Below are positions 25,197 to 33,391 of a DNA stretch of 64,000 nucleotides, one piece after another. Position 1 is the stretch's first letter. The number at the start of each line of letters is the position of its first letter. This DNA comes from Salinilacustrithrix flava (lineage in GTDB: Bacteria > Actinomycetota > Acidimicrobiia > Acidimicrobiales > Salinilacustritrichaceae): positions 219,922 through 283,921 of the forward strand of contig JAMYFF010000006.1 of assembly GCA_024128875.1 (NCBI GenBank), written 5' to 3'. Under the pieces are notes generated by a model. The model had not been told where the DNA came from and made no database searches. It saw only the letters and a list, made by a program, of their open reading frames with translations. The translations under genes were made by a program, and so were the position numbers.

Positions 25197-26119
25197 CGGC
25201 GCCGCCGCCGGGGTCGGATGGCGAGGAGCCCGACCGCGCCGAGCGCGCCGATGAGCACCAGCTCGGCCCGTTCGGCGAGGCGGACGGCGCGGGCGATGTC
25301 GGCGGCGACGGGGCGGTCGCCGGAGCCCAGCGTGGGGCGGTCTTCGACCCGATCGCCGTAGCGCAGCGGACCGCCGAGGGACACGCCGAGCGCGCCGGCG
25401 AAGGCGGCCTCGGCCACGCCGGCGTTCGGTGACGGGTGGGCGGGGGCGTCGTCGCGGATGGCGCGGACGGTGGCTGCTCGACGCTCGGTCGGGGCGAGGG
25501 CCACCGTGCACAGGGCGAGCAGCCGCGCGGGCACGAGGTTGGCCAGGTCGTCGGCCCGGGCGGCGGCCCAGCCGAAGCGCTCGTAGCGCTCGCTGCGGTG
25601 GCCGACCATGGCATCCATCGTGTTGAGCGCCCGGTAGCAACCGGTGCCGGCCGCACCGCCTGCGAAGGCCCACAGCGCCGGCGCGTACACGGCATCGACC
25701 ATGTTCTCGGCCACCGACTCGATGACCGCAGCCGCCACACCGGACTCGTCCAGCTCGGTCGGATCGCGCCCGACCAGCGACGGGAGGGCGGCCCGGGCGG
25801 CCTCGAGGTCGCCGGCTTCGAGGTGGGCGCCGATGCCGGCTGCCACGTCTCGCAGCTGACGGCCGGCGGTGGTCACCGACACCGCAGCCGCGGTGGAGCC
25901 GAGCAGGCGGCCGCCCACCGCGCCGAGCGCGGCACCAGCGACCGCGTAGCGGACGCCGGCGCGGCGGTCGTCGGCCCAGAGCACCTCCTCGACCTCGGTC
26001 ATGGCCGTGCCGAACCGGGCAACGGGGTGGGCCCGGTCGGGCATCGGGGGCACGACCTGGGCCAGCACCAGGCCGAGCGCGGTGCCCCGAGCCCGGGCCG
26101 AGAAGCTCGGTCGCCTCAC
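25193..26119 (-). CDS. cobD: Adenosylcobinamide-phosphate synthase
   Basis: Membrane enzyme (CbiB in Salmonella, CobD in actinobacteria) that attaches aminopropanol or its phosphate to adenosylcobyric acid. 308 residues. Family motifs are HPVARFG, VIESVAENMVDAVYAPALWAFAGGAAGTGCYRALNTMDAMVGH, RYERFGWAAARADDLANLVPARL and SPNAGVAEAAFAGALGVSLGG. Several hydrophobic segments include a C-terminal LVLIGALGAVGLLAIRP followed by an Arg-rich end. GTG start. Sits between cobS and cobC genes with four-base overlaps. Confidence 0.94.
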   Translation of the reverse strand: MRRPSFSARARGTALGLVLAQVVPPMPDRAHPVARFGTAMTEVEEVLWADDRRAGVRYAVAGAALGAVGGRLLGSTAAAVSVTTAGRQLRDVAAGIGAHLEAGDLEAARAALPSLVGRDPTELDESGVAAAVIESVAENMVDAVYAPALWAFAGGAAGTGCYRALNTMDAMVGHRSERYERFGWAAARADDLANLVPARLLALCTVALAPTERRAATVRAIRDDAPAHPSPNAGVAEAAFAGALGVSLGGPLRYGDRVEDRPTLGSGDRPVAADIARAVRLAERAELVLIGALGAVGLLAIRPRRRRR

Positions 26120-26814
26120 GGTCGGGCCGCCAGGGCGAGCAGCGCAACGGTCTCGGCGAGCACGGCGCACGCGCCGAGCACGTCGCCGGTGAACCCGCCG
26201 ATGCGACGTCGGGCGAGCAGGACGACGCCGGTGACGGTGGCGAGCAAGGCGACGAGGGCGACGGCCCCGGTGGTCCCCTGCGCCACCACCAGCACGCCGG
26301 CGACCGGCACCAGCCACAGGGCCGTCCACCGGCGGGCGCCGGGCACCATCGCCGAGGCGAGGCCGGCGTCCCGGGCGTAGGGCACCAGCGACGGGACGAC
26401 GGCGAGCACCGTGCGGCTCGCCGCCCACACGGCGATGAGCGAGAGGGGCTCGACCAGATCGGTGGCGAGCGCAGCCCACCGGGCCAGCAGCACCACGGGG
26501 ACGACTGCGAGGGCGAAGGCGCCCACGTCGGGGGCGGCCATCACCGCGAGGCGCCGGTCCCGTTCGAGGTGGGGGAGGAGCCCGTCGGCGGTGTCGGCCA
26601 GCCCGTCGGCGTGGAGCATCCCGGTGATGGCGAGGTCGGCGGCCACGACGAGCACGGCGGCGACGCCGGGCGACCACAGCTCGACCGACACGAGCCAGAC
26701 CCCGGCGAGGGCGGCGCCGATGAGCGCGCCGACGACGGGGAAGAACAGGAACGTGGTGCGGTCCGGTGTCCGGGCACCGCCGAAGACCGTGAGGAACCCG
26801 AGGGCGCTCAGCAC
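26116..26814 (-). CDS. cobS: Adenosylcobinamide-GDP ribazoletransferase (cobalamin synthase)
   Basis: Polytopic membrane enzyme that joins adenosylcobinamide-GDP to alpha-ribazole in the last steps of cobalamin synthesis. 232 residues with about six hydrophobic segments. The acidic active-site motif is ITGMLHADGLADTADGLL; GGFTGDVLGACAVLAETVALLAL is the second conserved motif. The N-terminus LGFLTVFGG is typical (LxFLTRxP). GTG start overlaps the cobU stop by seven bases. Confidence 0.94.
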   Translation of the reverse strand: MLSALGFLTVFGGARTPDRTTFLFFPVVGALIGAALAGVWLVSVELWSPGVAAVLVVAADLAITGMLHADGLADTADGLLPHLERDRRLAVMAAPDVGAFALAVVPVVLLARWAALATDLVEPLSLIAVWAASRTVLAVVPSLVPYARDAGLASAMVPGARRWTALWLVPVAGVLVVAQGTTGAVALVALLATVTGVVLLARRRIGGFTGDVLGACAVLAETVALLALAARP

Positions 26815-27332
26815 GGCAGCTCGCCCGGCTCCGGCAGGCTGATCGCGCGGCCGGCCACGACGAGCAGGGCGTGGTCGGCCACGGCGGACACGGCCTGGTT
26901 GACCTGCCCGAGGGCATCGGCGAAGCGGCGACCGAGCTCCGTGGGCGCGTGCGGGGCGAGGCCGACCTCCTCGCCGACCACGATCGTCGTGCCGGCGCGC
27001 GCCCGCAGGGCGTCGACCAGCGGACCCGGGTCCGGATCGAGGTCGGGGTGGCCGGTGGCCCACGTCCCGAGGGAGTCGAGGAGCACGACGCCGTCAGTGC
27101 CTCGCAGCACGCCTGGGAGATCGGTCGGGGTCGTGCACTCCACGGTCGTCCACGCGGCCGGGCGCCGGGCCCGGTGGGCCTCGATGCGAGCGGCGTGGTC
27201 GGCGTCGGCGGGGTCGAGGCGAGCGGTGGCCACGTAGGTCACGGCAGCGTGGGGTCCGGCCAGGCGCGCCGCCATCGACTCGGCGACGGCCGACTTGCCC
27301 GAGCGCGTCCCCCCGAGGACGAGCACGATCAC
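26808..27332 (-). CDS. cobU: Adenosylcobinamide kinase / guanylyltransferase
   Basis: Bifunctional enzyme that phosphorylates adenosylcobinamide and then transfers GMP. 174 residues. P-loop GGTRSGKS at residues 7-14; ARIEAHRARRPAAWTTVE contains the His that carries GMP in CobU (HRARR context); DSLGTWAT and VVGEEVGLAPHAPTELGRRFADALGQVNQ are family signatures. GTGA overlap with the CbiZ gene. The kinase step is what permits salvage of imported or remodelled cobinamide. Confidence 0.94.
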   Translation of the reverse strand: MIVLVLGGTRSGKSAVAESMAARLAGPHAAVTYVATARLDPADADHAARIEAHRARRPAAWTTVECTTPTDLPGVLRGTDGVVLLDSLGTWATGHPDLDPDPGPLVDALRARAGTTIVVGEEVGLAPHAPTELGRRFADALGQVNQAVSAVADHALLVVAGRAISLPEPGELPC

Positions 27333-28006
27333 GGGTGCCGCTCCAGCCCGTCCCGCACCGCGGCGTGCACGGCGCGGCCGATGCGGGCGCCCCAGGTGGA
27401 CCGGGGTCCGGCGAAGGGCTCGACCGGGACGGCGGGCGGCCAGACGACGGTGACGGCGTCGCTGGCCGTGCCGGTGCCGGGCACGCCGGCCTCCTGCAGG
27501 GCCTGGGCCTTGGCCTCGGTGGCCGTGATCACGGCGTTCACGGCGGCCGCCGGGGACAGCGCCACCGGGACCTGGACGACGATGTTGATCGTGCCGGGCA
27601 CCCAGCCGCCGTCGGTGCGGTGCCCGTGGGAGCCGTCGACGTCGGCGGCCCACGTCGGCTTGGTCACGCCGACCGTGGCGTCGACCACCACGTCGCCGTC
27701 GGCGGCCCGCACGGCGCGGTGCACATCGACGGCGGTGAGCATCGCCGCCCCGGTGCCGACCAGGCCGAGCCGGGTCGCGATGTCGCGGGCGTGGTCGTCG
27801 AGGTCGGTGCGGTCGTAGCCGGCCGGCACCCCGATGTTCAGCAGCCAGTCGATCGCGGCGCTGCCGCCGCCGACCGGTGCCGAGGACAGCGCCGCCCGTG
27901 GGCCGTCGAACACCCAGCTGCAGGCCGCACGGGCGCCGGCAGCGTCCGGCAGGTCGACGACGTCGACCCGAGCGGGACGGGCCAGGTGGCGGCCGACCTC
28001 GGTCAC
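27329..28006 (-). CDS. cbiZ: Adenosylcobinamide amidohydrolase CbiZ
   Basis: Cleaves the aminopropanol side chain off adenosylcobinamide (and some pseudocobalamins) to give adenosylcobyric acid, which re-enters the path at CbiB. 225 residues. Recognised by WVFDGPRAALSSAPVGGG near residue 28, DATVGVTKPTWAAD and GTINIVVQVPVALSPAAAVNAVITATEAKAQALQEAGV, the CbiZ core. Its presence with BtuFCD and without any early corrin-ring gene in this operon points to uptake and remodelling of scavenged corrinoids. Start at GTG 28006, in a GTGA overlap with cobQ. Confidence 0.88.
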   Translation of the reverse strand: MTEVGRHLARPARVDVVDLPDAAGARAACSWVFDGPRAALSSAPVGGGSAAIDWLLNIGVPAGYDRTDLDDHARDIATRLGLVGTGAAMLTAVDVHRAVRAADGDVVVDATVGVTKPTWAADVDGSHGHRTDGGWVPGTINIVVQVPVALSPAAAVNAVITATEAKAQALQEAGVPGTGTASDAVTVVWPPAVPVEPFAGPRSTWGARIGRAVHAAVRDGLERHP

Positions 28007-29532
28007 CAGCCCGGCTCCGAGCCGGGGGCCGCTGCGCCGGCGGTGAGGTCGCTCACGGCGGCGGTGTCCAGGTGCTCGCCGATCCAGTCGGCCATCCGGT
28101 CGTGCTGGGCCTCGAGCCGGTCGGCGAAGGGCACGGGGTGCGGGGCGAAGGTCCTTCCCCGTCGTTCGGCCACGTCGGAGAGGCCAGCGCGGACGCCGTC
28201 GGCGTCGAACAGGCCGTGCAGGCTCGTCCCGCGCACGCGCCCGTCGGCCGACCGGGAGCCCTCGCGCTCCGCCGGGCCGCCGGGGTCGACCGGGTCGAGC
28301 GCCAACCACGGCCCGTCGCCCCACGCTCGGCCCAGGTGGATCTGGTAGCCGGCGACCTGGGCGTGCCCGTCGACGGTGCGGCCCGTCCGCCGGCGCACCA
28401 CCTTGTCCCGCTCGAACACGGTCTCCACCTCCAGCAGGCCGAGCCCGTCAACCGTGCCGGCGCCGGACTCGACCTCGTCGGTGATCCGCGTCCCGAGCAC
28501 CTGCTGGCCGGCGCAGATGCCGACGACGTCGGTGCCGCGTCCGGCGGCAGCCACCAGCGCCGCTGCCATGCCCGTCCGGCGGAGCCACGCAAGGTCGTCG
28601 ACGGTCGCCCGGCTGCCGGGCACCACGACCAGGTCGGCATCAGCCAGCTCGCCCGGTCGTCGGACCCATCGCACGACGACGTCGGGCTCGGCGACGAGGG
28701 GGTCGAGGTCCGACGGGTTGGCGAGGTGGGGGAGGTGCACGGCGGCCACGCGCACGGGGTCGTCCGAACCGGTCCGCTCGGGGTCGACGACCGTGCCCAC
28801 GTCCAGCGAGTCCTCGGTCCCCAGCAGCGCCCCGGGCCCGAGGTGGGGCAGCACGCCGAGCACCGGGACGCCGGTGCGAGCCTCGAGGTCGGCGAGACCG
28901 TCACCGAGGAGCGCCGGGTCGCCCCGGAAGCGGTTCAGGACGATGCCGCCGATGCAGCCGGCGAGGTGCGGCGGCAACAGGCCGATCGTGCCGTGGGCCG
29001 CGGCGAAGGCGCCGCCGCGCTCGATGTCGACCACCAGCACGGCGGGCATCCCGGCGGCACGGGCCAGGGGGAGGTTGACCAGATCCCGGTCGAGCAGGTT
29101 GATCTCCGCCGCACCGCCGGCACCTTCGGCCACGACCACGTCGAAGCGCCGGCGCAGCGACGTGAGGGCATCGAGCACGACCGGCCGCAGCTCGTCGGTG
29201 CGCGCCCCCCAGCCGGCGGCGTCGGTGGTCCCCACCTCCGTGCCGAGCACGACGACGTGGCTGCCGGTCGCGCTCGAGGGCTTCAGCAGGATCGGGTTCA
29301 TGGCCGACTCGACATCGACGCCGGCGGCGGCCGCCTGCATCGCCTGGGCTCGACCGACCTCGCCGCCGTCGACCGACACCGCCGAGTGGTTGGACATGTT
29401 CTGGGCCTTGAACGGCGCCACCGTCGCACCCGTCCGGGCGAACCAGCGGCACAGGCCGGCGGTCACGGTCGACTTCCCCGCGCCGCTCGTGGCGCCGACC
29501 ACGAGGAGCGCCCCGCGGGGCGACGCGCCCAT
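28003..29532 (-). CDS. cobQ: Cobyric acid synthase
   Basis: Amidates four carboxylates of adenosylcobyrinic acid diamide using glutamine and ATP. 509 residues. N-terminal dethiobiotin-synthetase-like domain: GATSGAGKSTVTAGLCRWFAR (P-loop), APFKAQNMSNHSAV and AEGAGGAAEINL; C-terminal class I amidotransferase domain with VVGICAGQQVLGT (Cys nucleophile) and the histidine in GTSLHGLFD. ATG 29532 directly follows the TAG of cobO. Its presence suggests that partly amidated corrinoids can also be completed. Confidence 0.95.
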   Translation of the reverse strand: MGASPRGALLVVGATSGAGKSTVTAGLCRWFARTGATVAPFKAQNMSNHSAVSVDGGEVGRAQAMQAAAAGVDVESAMNPILLKPSSATGSHVVVLGTEVGTTDAAGWGARTDELRPVVLDALTSLRRRFDVVVAEGAGGAAEINLLDRDLVNLPLARAAGMPAVLVVDIERGGAFAAAHGTIGLLPPHLAGCIGGIVLNRFRGDPALLGDGLADLEARTGVPVLGVLPHLGPGALLGTEDSLDVGTVVDPERTGSDDPVRVAAVHLPHLANPSDLDPLVAEPDVVVRWVRRPGELADADLVVVPGSRATVDDLAWLRRTGMAAALVAAAGRGTDVVGICAGQQVLGTRITDEVESGAGTVDGLGLLEVETVFERDKVVRRRTGRTVDGHAQVAGYQIHLGRAWGDGPWLALDPVDPGGPAEREGSRSADGRVRGTSLHGLFDADGVRAGLSDVAERRGRTFAPHPVPFADRLEAQHDRMADWIGEHLDTAAVSDLTAGAAAPGSEPGW

Positions 29533-30111
29533 CTAGTAGTCGATGCCCTTCATCGCCCGGATGCCCGACTGGTACGCGTGCTTGAGGACCCGCATCTCGG
29601 TGGCCGTGTCGGCCAGCTCGAGCAGCGGCTCCGGTGCGTCGCGGCCGGTGCAGATGACGTTGACCTTCGGCGACCGGTCCCGGATGGCAGCGACCACCTC
29701 GTCGGTGTCGAACCACCCCCAGTTCATCGGGTACGTGATCTCGTCGAGCACGACCAGGCGGTGGGTGCCCGAGGAGAGCAGCGACGCCGCCTGTCGCCAC
29801 GCCTCGCGGGCGACGGCCTCGTCTCGGCTCAGGTCCTCGCTGTCCCAGGTGAAGCCCTCGCCGATGGCGAACCACTCGACGCCGAGGTCACGGGCCACCT
29901 TCTCCTCCCCCGTGTTCCACTTGCCCGACTTCAGGAACTGCACGACGGCGACCGGCCAACCCCGAGCGACCGAGCGGATCATGGTGCCGAAGGCCGCGGT
30001 GGACTTGCCCTTGCCGTTGCCGGTGTTCACGAGCACGAGGGAGTCGGCGCGCCGCAGCTCCGGCGGTTCCTGGTGCTCGGTGGGGGGTGCGTCGGTGGGG
30101 GTGTCGCTCAT
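29533..30111 (-). CDS. cobO: Cob(I)yrinic acid a,c-diamide adenosyltransferase (CobO/BtuR type)
   Basis: Adds the 5'-deoxyadenosyl upper ligand to cob(I)alamin or its precursors. 192 residues. P-loop GNGKGKSTAAFGTMIRS at residues 33-49 is the CobA/BtuR signature; VVQFLKSGKWNTGEEKV, VLDEITYPMNWGW and VICTGRDAPEPLLELADTATEM confirm. A 25-residue Pro/Glu-rich N-terminal extension precedes the domain. The ATG overlaps the stop of the ABC ATPase gene (ATGA). Confidence 0.95.
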   Translation of the reverse strand: MSDTPTDAPPTEHQEPPELRRADSLVLVNTGNGKGKSTAAFGTMIRSVARGWPVAVVQFLKSGKWNTGEEKVARDLGVEWFAIGEGFTWDSEDLSRDEAVAREAWRQAASLLSSGTHRLVVLDEITYPMNWGWFDTDEVVAAIRDRSPKVNVICTGRDAPEPLLELADTATEMRVLKHAYQSGIRAMKGIDY

Positions 30112-30968
30112 CGGTGGTCCTCCTCGGTGGCGTGCGGTGCGAGCTCGGTGGTGGCGGGCGTCGCTGGCCGGCGGCGCTGCTCCTTGCGCCGGCGGACGGT
30201 CACGGTCACCGAGCCGTCCTCGGCATCGACGTCGCAGCTGGCCTCCACGCCCCAGTGGGCGCCGATCACGTCCGGCGTGAGGACCTCCCGGGGGGTGCCG
30301 GCGGCGACGAGGCACCCGTCGGCCAGCACGGCGACGAGGTCGGCGAACTGGCCGGCCACGGTGAGGTCGTGGACGGTCGTGACGATGGTCAGCTCGCGCT
30401 CGGTGCGCAGGTCGGCGATCAGCTCGAGCACCTCGAGCTGGTGGCCCACGTCGAGCGCCGCGGTCGGCTCGTCGAGGACGAGCACGGGGGTGTCCTGGAC
30501 CAGGGCGCGAGCCAGCACCACTCGCTGGCGCTCACCGCCCGAGAGCGTGTCGACGCGTCTGTCGGCGAAGTCCTCCAGCCCCAGGCGCTGCAGCACCGCG
30601 AGGGACCGGCGACGGTCCTGGAGCGACGAGGCGCACCGGAGGCCCTGGTGGGGAGCGCGCCCGAGCAGGACGTAGTCGAACACCCGCATGCCGGGTGGGA
30701 TCACCGGGTGCTGCGGGACGACCGCGAGCTGGCGGGCCCGGTCGCGCACGCTGAGGTCCCGCCCGTCGCGGCCGAGCAGCTCGACGTCGCCGGCGTGGTC
30801 GACCGTGCCGCCGAGCGTGCGCACCAGCGTGGTCTTGCCGGCGCCGTTCGGGCCGATGAGCGACAGCCACGACCCGGCCGGGACGTCCAGGCTGATGTCG
30901 CGCACGACGGGCGCCCCGCCGAGCTCGACGCCGACGGCGCGCCACGAGATGGCCGGATGCGTGCTCAT
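30108..30968 (-). CDS. btuD: Corrinoid ABC transporter, ATP-binding subunit
   Basis: 286 residues. Walker A GPNGAGKTT near residue 37, Q-loop VVPQHP, signature LSGGERQRVVLARAL and Walker B VLVLDEPTAALD followed by the H-loop TVHDL. It belongs to the iron-siderophore/B12 (FecE/BtuD) group. ATG 30968 is chosen over in-frame positions upstream because it forms an ATGA overlap with the permease gene. The C-terminal 50 residues beyond the ATPase core are Arg/Lys/Thr rich. Corrinoid specificity is inferred from the operon and its riboswitch, since siderophore transporters look alike. Confidence 0.88.
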   Translation of the reverse strand: MSTHPAISWRAVGVELGGAPVVRDISLDVPAGSWLSLIGPNGAGKTTLVRTLGGTVDHAGDVELLGRDGRDLSVRDRARQLAVVPQHPVIPPGMRVFDYVLLGRAPHQGLRCASSLQDRRRSLAVLQRLGLEDFADRRVDTLSGGERQRVVLARALVQDTPVLVLDEPTAALDVGHQLEVLELIADLRTERELTIVTTVHDLTVAGQFADLVAVLADGCLVAAGTPREVLTPDVIGAHWGVEASCDVDAEDGSVTVTVRRRKEQRRRPATPATTELAPHATEEDHR

Positions 30969-32089
30969 GCCATCGACCTCGAGCGGAGGATCCACAGGAA
31001 GAACGGTGCCCCGACGAAAGCGGTGATGACGCCGATCGGCAGCTCGGCTGGCGCCTGCACCGTGCGGGCGAGCACGTCAGCCAGCGCCAGGAAGGCGCCG
31101 CCGAACAGGAACGAGAGGGGGATGACGCGGCGGTTGCTGACGCCGGCGACCAGGCGGACGCCGTGGGGGACCACGAGGCCCACGAAGCCGATCAGCCCGC
31201 TGACCGCCACGGCGGCGGCGGTCGCCAGCGAGGCGGCGACGAGGACGGCCATGCGGATGCGTCGCGGGTGGAGGCCGAGGGCCTGGGCCTCGTCGTCGCC
31301 GACCGCGAGGACGTCGAGCGCGCCGACCGCCAGCACGAGGACGGCGCCGCAGACCAGCGCGTAGGGGAGGAGCAGGAGGACCTCGTCCCAGCCGCTCGTC
31401 GAGAGCCGGCCGAGGATCCAGGCGTAGACCTGGCGGAGGGTCTCGGCGTGGCGCTGCTGCACGTAGGTCTGCGCTGCGGTGAAGAACGCCGCCACGGCGA
31501 CGCCCGCCAGGATCAGGGTCGCCGGCCCACCGGATCCGTCGCGCCGCACGCTGAGCGCGGCGGCCATCGCCACGGCCACGAGGGCGCCGATGAAGGCGAA
31601 CATCGGGATGGCGTCGAAGGCGCCGACGCCGTCACCGGCACCGGTGACGATCGCCAGGGTGGCGCCCAGGCCGGCGCCGGCGGCGATGCCGAGCAGGTAG
31701 GGGTCGGCGAGCGGGTTGCGGAACACCCCCTGGTAGCCCGCACCCGAGCCGGCGAGCAGCGCACCCACGAGCAGGCCGAGCACGACGCGAGGGGTGCGTA
31801 TCTCCCACACGATCGCTCGTTGGGTGTCGGACAGCCCGGAGTCGAGCGACACGAAGGGCAGGTGGTCGAGCAGCTCGACGGCGACCCGGTGCAGGGGCAA
31901 CGAGACGGGACCCGTGGCGATGCCGACGACCGTGGCGACGGCCACTGCGGCCAGGCCGGCCAGCAGCCACCTCGGGGACAGGTCGGTCGCTGCGGGCAGC
32001 GTCCCGACGATGTCGTCACCGTCCGGCGGTTCGACGGGCGCGACCGACGGGCCGGTGGTGAGACCCGGACCGTCGGTCGCCGTCGTCAT
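30965..32089 (-). CDS. btuC: Corrinoid ABC transporter, permease subunit
   Basis: 374 residues with about ten membrane helices after a polar N-terminus of some 40 residues. FecCD/BtuC signatures: TPRVVLGLLVGALLAGSGAGYQGVFRNPLADPYLLGIAAGAG, DDEAQALGLHPRRIRMAVL (the coupling-helix contact with the ATPase) and GFVGLVVPHGVRLVAG. ATG 32089, 10 nt after the stop of the binding-protein gene, the only non-overlapping junction among the first genes of the operon. Confidence 0.88.
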   Translation of the reverse strand: MTTATDGPGLTTGPSVAPVEPPDGDDIVGTLPAATDLSPRWLLAGLAAVAVATVVGIATGPVSLPLHRVAVELLDHLPFVSLDSGLSDTQRAIVWEIRTPRVVLGLLVGALLAGSGAGYQGVFRNPLADPYLLGIAAGAGLGATLAIVTGAGDGVGAFDAIPMFAFIGALVAVAMAAALSVRRDGSGGPATLILAGVAVAAFFTAAQTYVQQRHAETLRQVYAWILGRLSTSGWDEVLLLLPYALVCGAVLVLAVGALDVLAVGDDEAQALGLHPRRIRMAVLVAASLATAAAVAVSGLIGFVGLVVPHGVRLVAGVSNRRVIPLSFLFGGAFLALADVLARTVQAPAELPIGVITAFVGAPFFLWILRSRSMA

Positions 32090-32099
32090 GACCGGCCGC

Positions 32100-33116
32100 T
32101 CAACCGGCCACGCCGGCGTCGACGTCGGCCGTGGCCTCGACGATCGCCGCGAGGAAGTCCACGATCCGCGGACCCCAGCGGGAGGCGATGTCATCGTCCA
32201 GCTCGACGACGTCGCCCTGCTGGACGGCGTTCATCTCGCTCCAGCCCGGGCGCTCGGCCACGGTGCTGGCGTCCTGGCCGCAGCACTTGGTGTCGGCCAG
32301 GAAGATCAGGTCGGGATCGGCGTCGATCAGGAACTCCGCCGACAGCTGCGGGTAGCCGCCGGCATCAGCCGCGCCGTCCGCGGAGTCGGCCACGTTCTCC
32401 AGGCCGGCGAGGCCGTAGATCTCGCCGATGAAGGTGTCGGACGTGACGCTGTAGAGCGTGTCGTCCAGCTCGTGGTAGTAGGTCAGCGGCTCGCCCTGCT
32501 CGGGCAGCTGGGCGACCAGCTCCTCGATGTCGGTCTGCATGTTCGCGACGACCTCGGCTGCGTCGCCGACGTGACCCGTCGCCGCACCGACGACCTCGAT
32601 CTGGGTGTAGGTGTCCTCGATCGTCATGGCCGACGGCAGCACGATCGTGGGGACGTCGACGGCAGCGAGCCCGGCGACGACGTCGTTGCGGTCACCGGAC
32701 AGGATCACCAGGTCGGGGTCGTAGCCGATGATGGCCTCCACGTTGGGGTCGAACCCGGAGAGGTCGGTGACAGGGGCGTCATCGGGGAAGTTGGAGAAGT
32801 CGTCGACGGCGACGACCTGCTCGCCGGCGCCGACGGCGAACAGCATCTCGGTCGCCGTGGGCGAGAGCGAGACGATGGCCTGCGGTTCGGCCTCGATCGT
32901 GGTGTCGGTGCCGTCCACGGTGACCGTGACGGGGAACGTGGCCTCGCCGGCACCGTCCTCGGCGCCCTCGGCAGCCTCGGTGGTGTCCTCGGCAGCGTCG
33001 GTGTCGGCCGGGTCGCCGCTGGCGGCGATGCCGGTGTCGTCGTCACCGCAGGCGGCGAGCACCAGGGCGAGCGCGGCGAGGACCGCCGCGAGGCGGGTTC
33101 GGATGGGGGAGCGCAA
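32100..33116 (-). CDS. btuF: Corrinoid-binding lipoprotein of the ABC transporter
   Basis: 338 residues. Lipoprotein signal with LAALALVLAACGDD, then an acidic Asp/Glu/Ala linker to about residue 70 and a helical-backbone substrate-binding domain beginning IVSLSPTATEMLFAVGAGEQVVAVDDFSN, typical of BtuF and siderophore-binding proteins. A Cys-Cys pair (DTKCCGQDAS) is unusual. The TTG start at 33116 is fixed by AGGAGG (33129-33124) 7 nt upstream; longer reading would run through the riboswitch. First gene of the operon, so it is the direct target of leader control. Confidence 0.88.
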   Translation of the reverse strand: MRSPIRTRLAAVLAALALVLAACGDDDTGIAASGDPADTDAAEDTTEAAEGAEDGAGEATFPVTVTVDGTDTTIEAEPQAIVSLSPTATEMLFAVGAGEQVVAVDDFSNFPDDAPVTDLSGFDPNVEAIIGYDPDLVILSGDRNDVVAGLAAVDVPTIVLPSAMTIEDTYTQIEVVGAATGHVGDAAEVVANMQTDIEELVAQLPEQGEPLTYYHELDDTLYSVTSDTFIGEIYGLAGLENVADSADGAADAGGYPQLSAEFLIDADPDLIFLADTKCCGQDASTVAERPGWSEMNAVQQGDVVELDDDIASRWGPRIVDFLAAIVEATADVDAGVAG

Positions 33117-33123
33117 TTCGGTA

Positions 33124-33190
33124 CCTCCTGTCGTCGAGGATCCGGTCTGCTCGATCGACAGGGGTTGCCGGTCGAACCAACCCCTTGCCT
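33124..33190 (-). promoter_or_regulatory. Expression platform of the cobalamin riboswitch
   Basis: Two mutually exclusive stems are visible. Stem 1 pairs AGGGGTTG (33185-33178) with CAACCCCT (33167-33160). Stem 2 pairs CCTGTCG (33162-33156) with CGACAGG (33133-33127), whose last bases are the start of the AGGAGG ribosome site. Stem 1 would free the ribosome site; stem 2 would hide it. In addition GGTTCGACCGG (33178-33168) is an exact complement of the aptamer strand at 33229-33219. This fits translational control; no U-run is present. Confidence 0.6.
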
Positions 33191-33194
33191 CGAG

Positions 33195-33312
33195 GGTCAC
33201 ATGGTTCGCTCGGAGGAGGGTTCGACCGGACTCGCCCTCGGCTCGTAGGCCTCGGACATCACCGTTGCGGGTCAGTGCCGGGATCTCACCGGACTTCGTC
33301 ACTCCACCGGTC
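33195..33312 (-). ncRNA. Cobalamin riboswitch aptamer
   Basis: On the minus strand the leader contains AAGTCCGGTGAGATCCCGGC (33296-33277) followed by ACTGACCCGCAACGGTGA, the conserved core of cobalamin riboswitches, and then, 25 nt on, GCGAGTCCGGTCGAACCCTC, the B12-box equivalent. A GCGAACC loop follows that could make the kissing contact. The short middle part suggests the compact class II type; whether it prefers adenosyl- or methylcobalamin cannot be read from this. It precedes btuF and the whole corrinoid operon, where ligand binding normally represses. Confidence 0.88.
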
Positions 33313-33316
33313 GATG

Positions 33317-33322
33317 ACCATA
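33317..33322 (-). promoter_or_regulatory. -10-like TATGGT of the corrinoid operon
   Basis: TATGGT on the minus strand lies about 5-10 nt before the first riboswitch helix, so the transcript would begin almost exactly at the aptamer. No clear -35 box. Confidence 0.42.
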
Positions 33323-33376
33323 GCCCGCTCCCGCCGCGGCCGGTCCAGTCCGGGTTCGGGGCCGCCGGGCGGTCGA

Positions 33377-33382
33377 TAGGGT
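33377..33382 (+). promoter_or_regulatory. -10-like TAGGGT before folP
   Basis: TAGGGT ends 9 nt before ATG 33392. It lies 55 nt from the divergent promoter of the corrinoid operon. Confidence 0.4.
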
Positions 33383-33391
33383 GACCAGCCG

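Noticed and set aside
20224..33116. Secondary-metabolite gene cluster
   Set aside because: The ligases suggest a small metabolite, but most of the span is a plain cobalamin operon and no tailoring or carrier genes are present.
33117..33302. N-terminal extension of the corrinoid-binding lipoprotein to an ATG at 33302
   Set aside because: It would translate the riboswitch; the AGGAGG site and lipoprotein signal fix the start at 33116.
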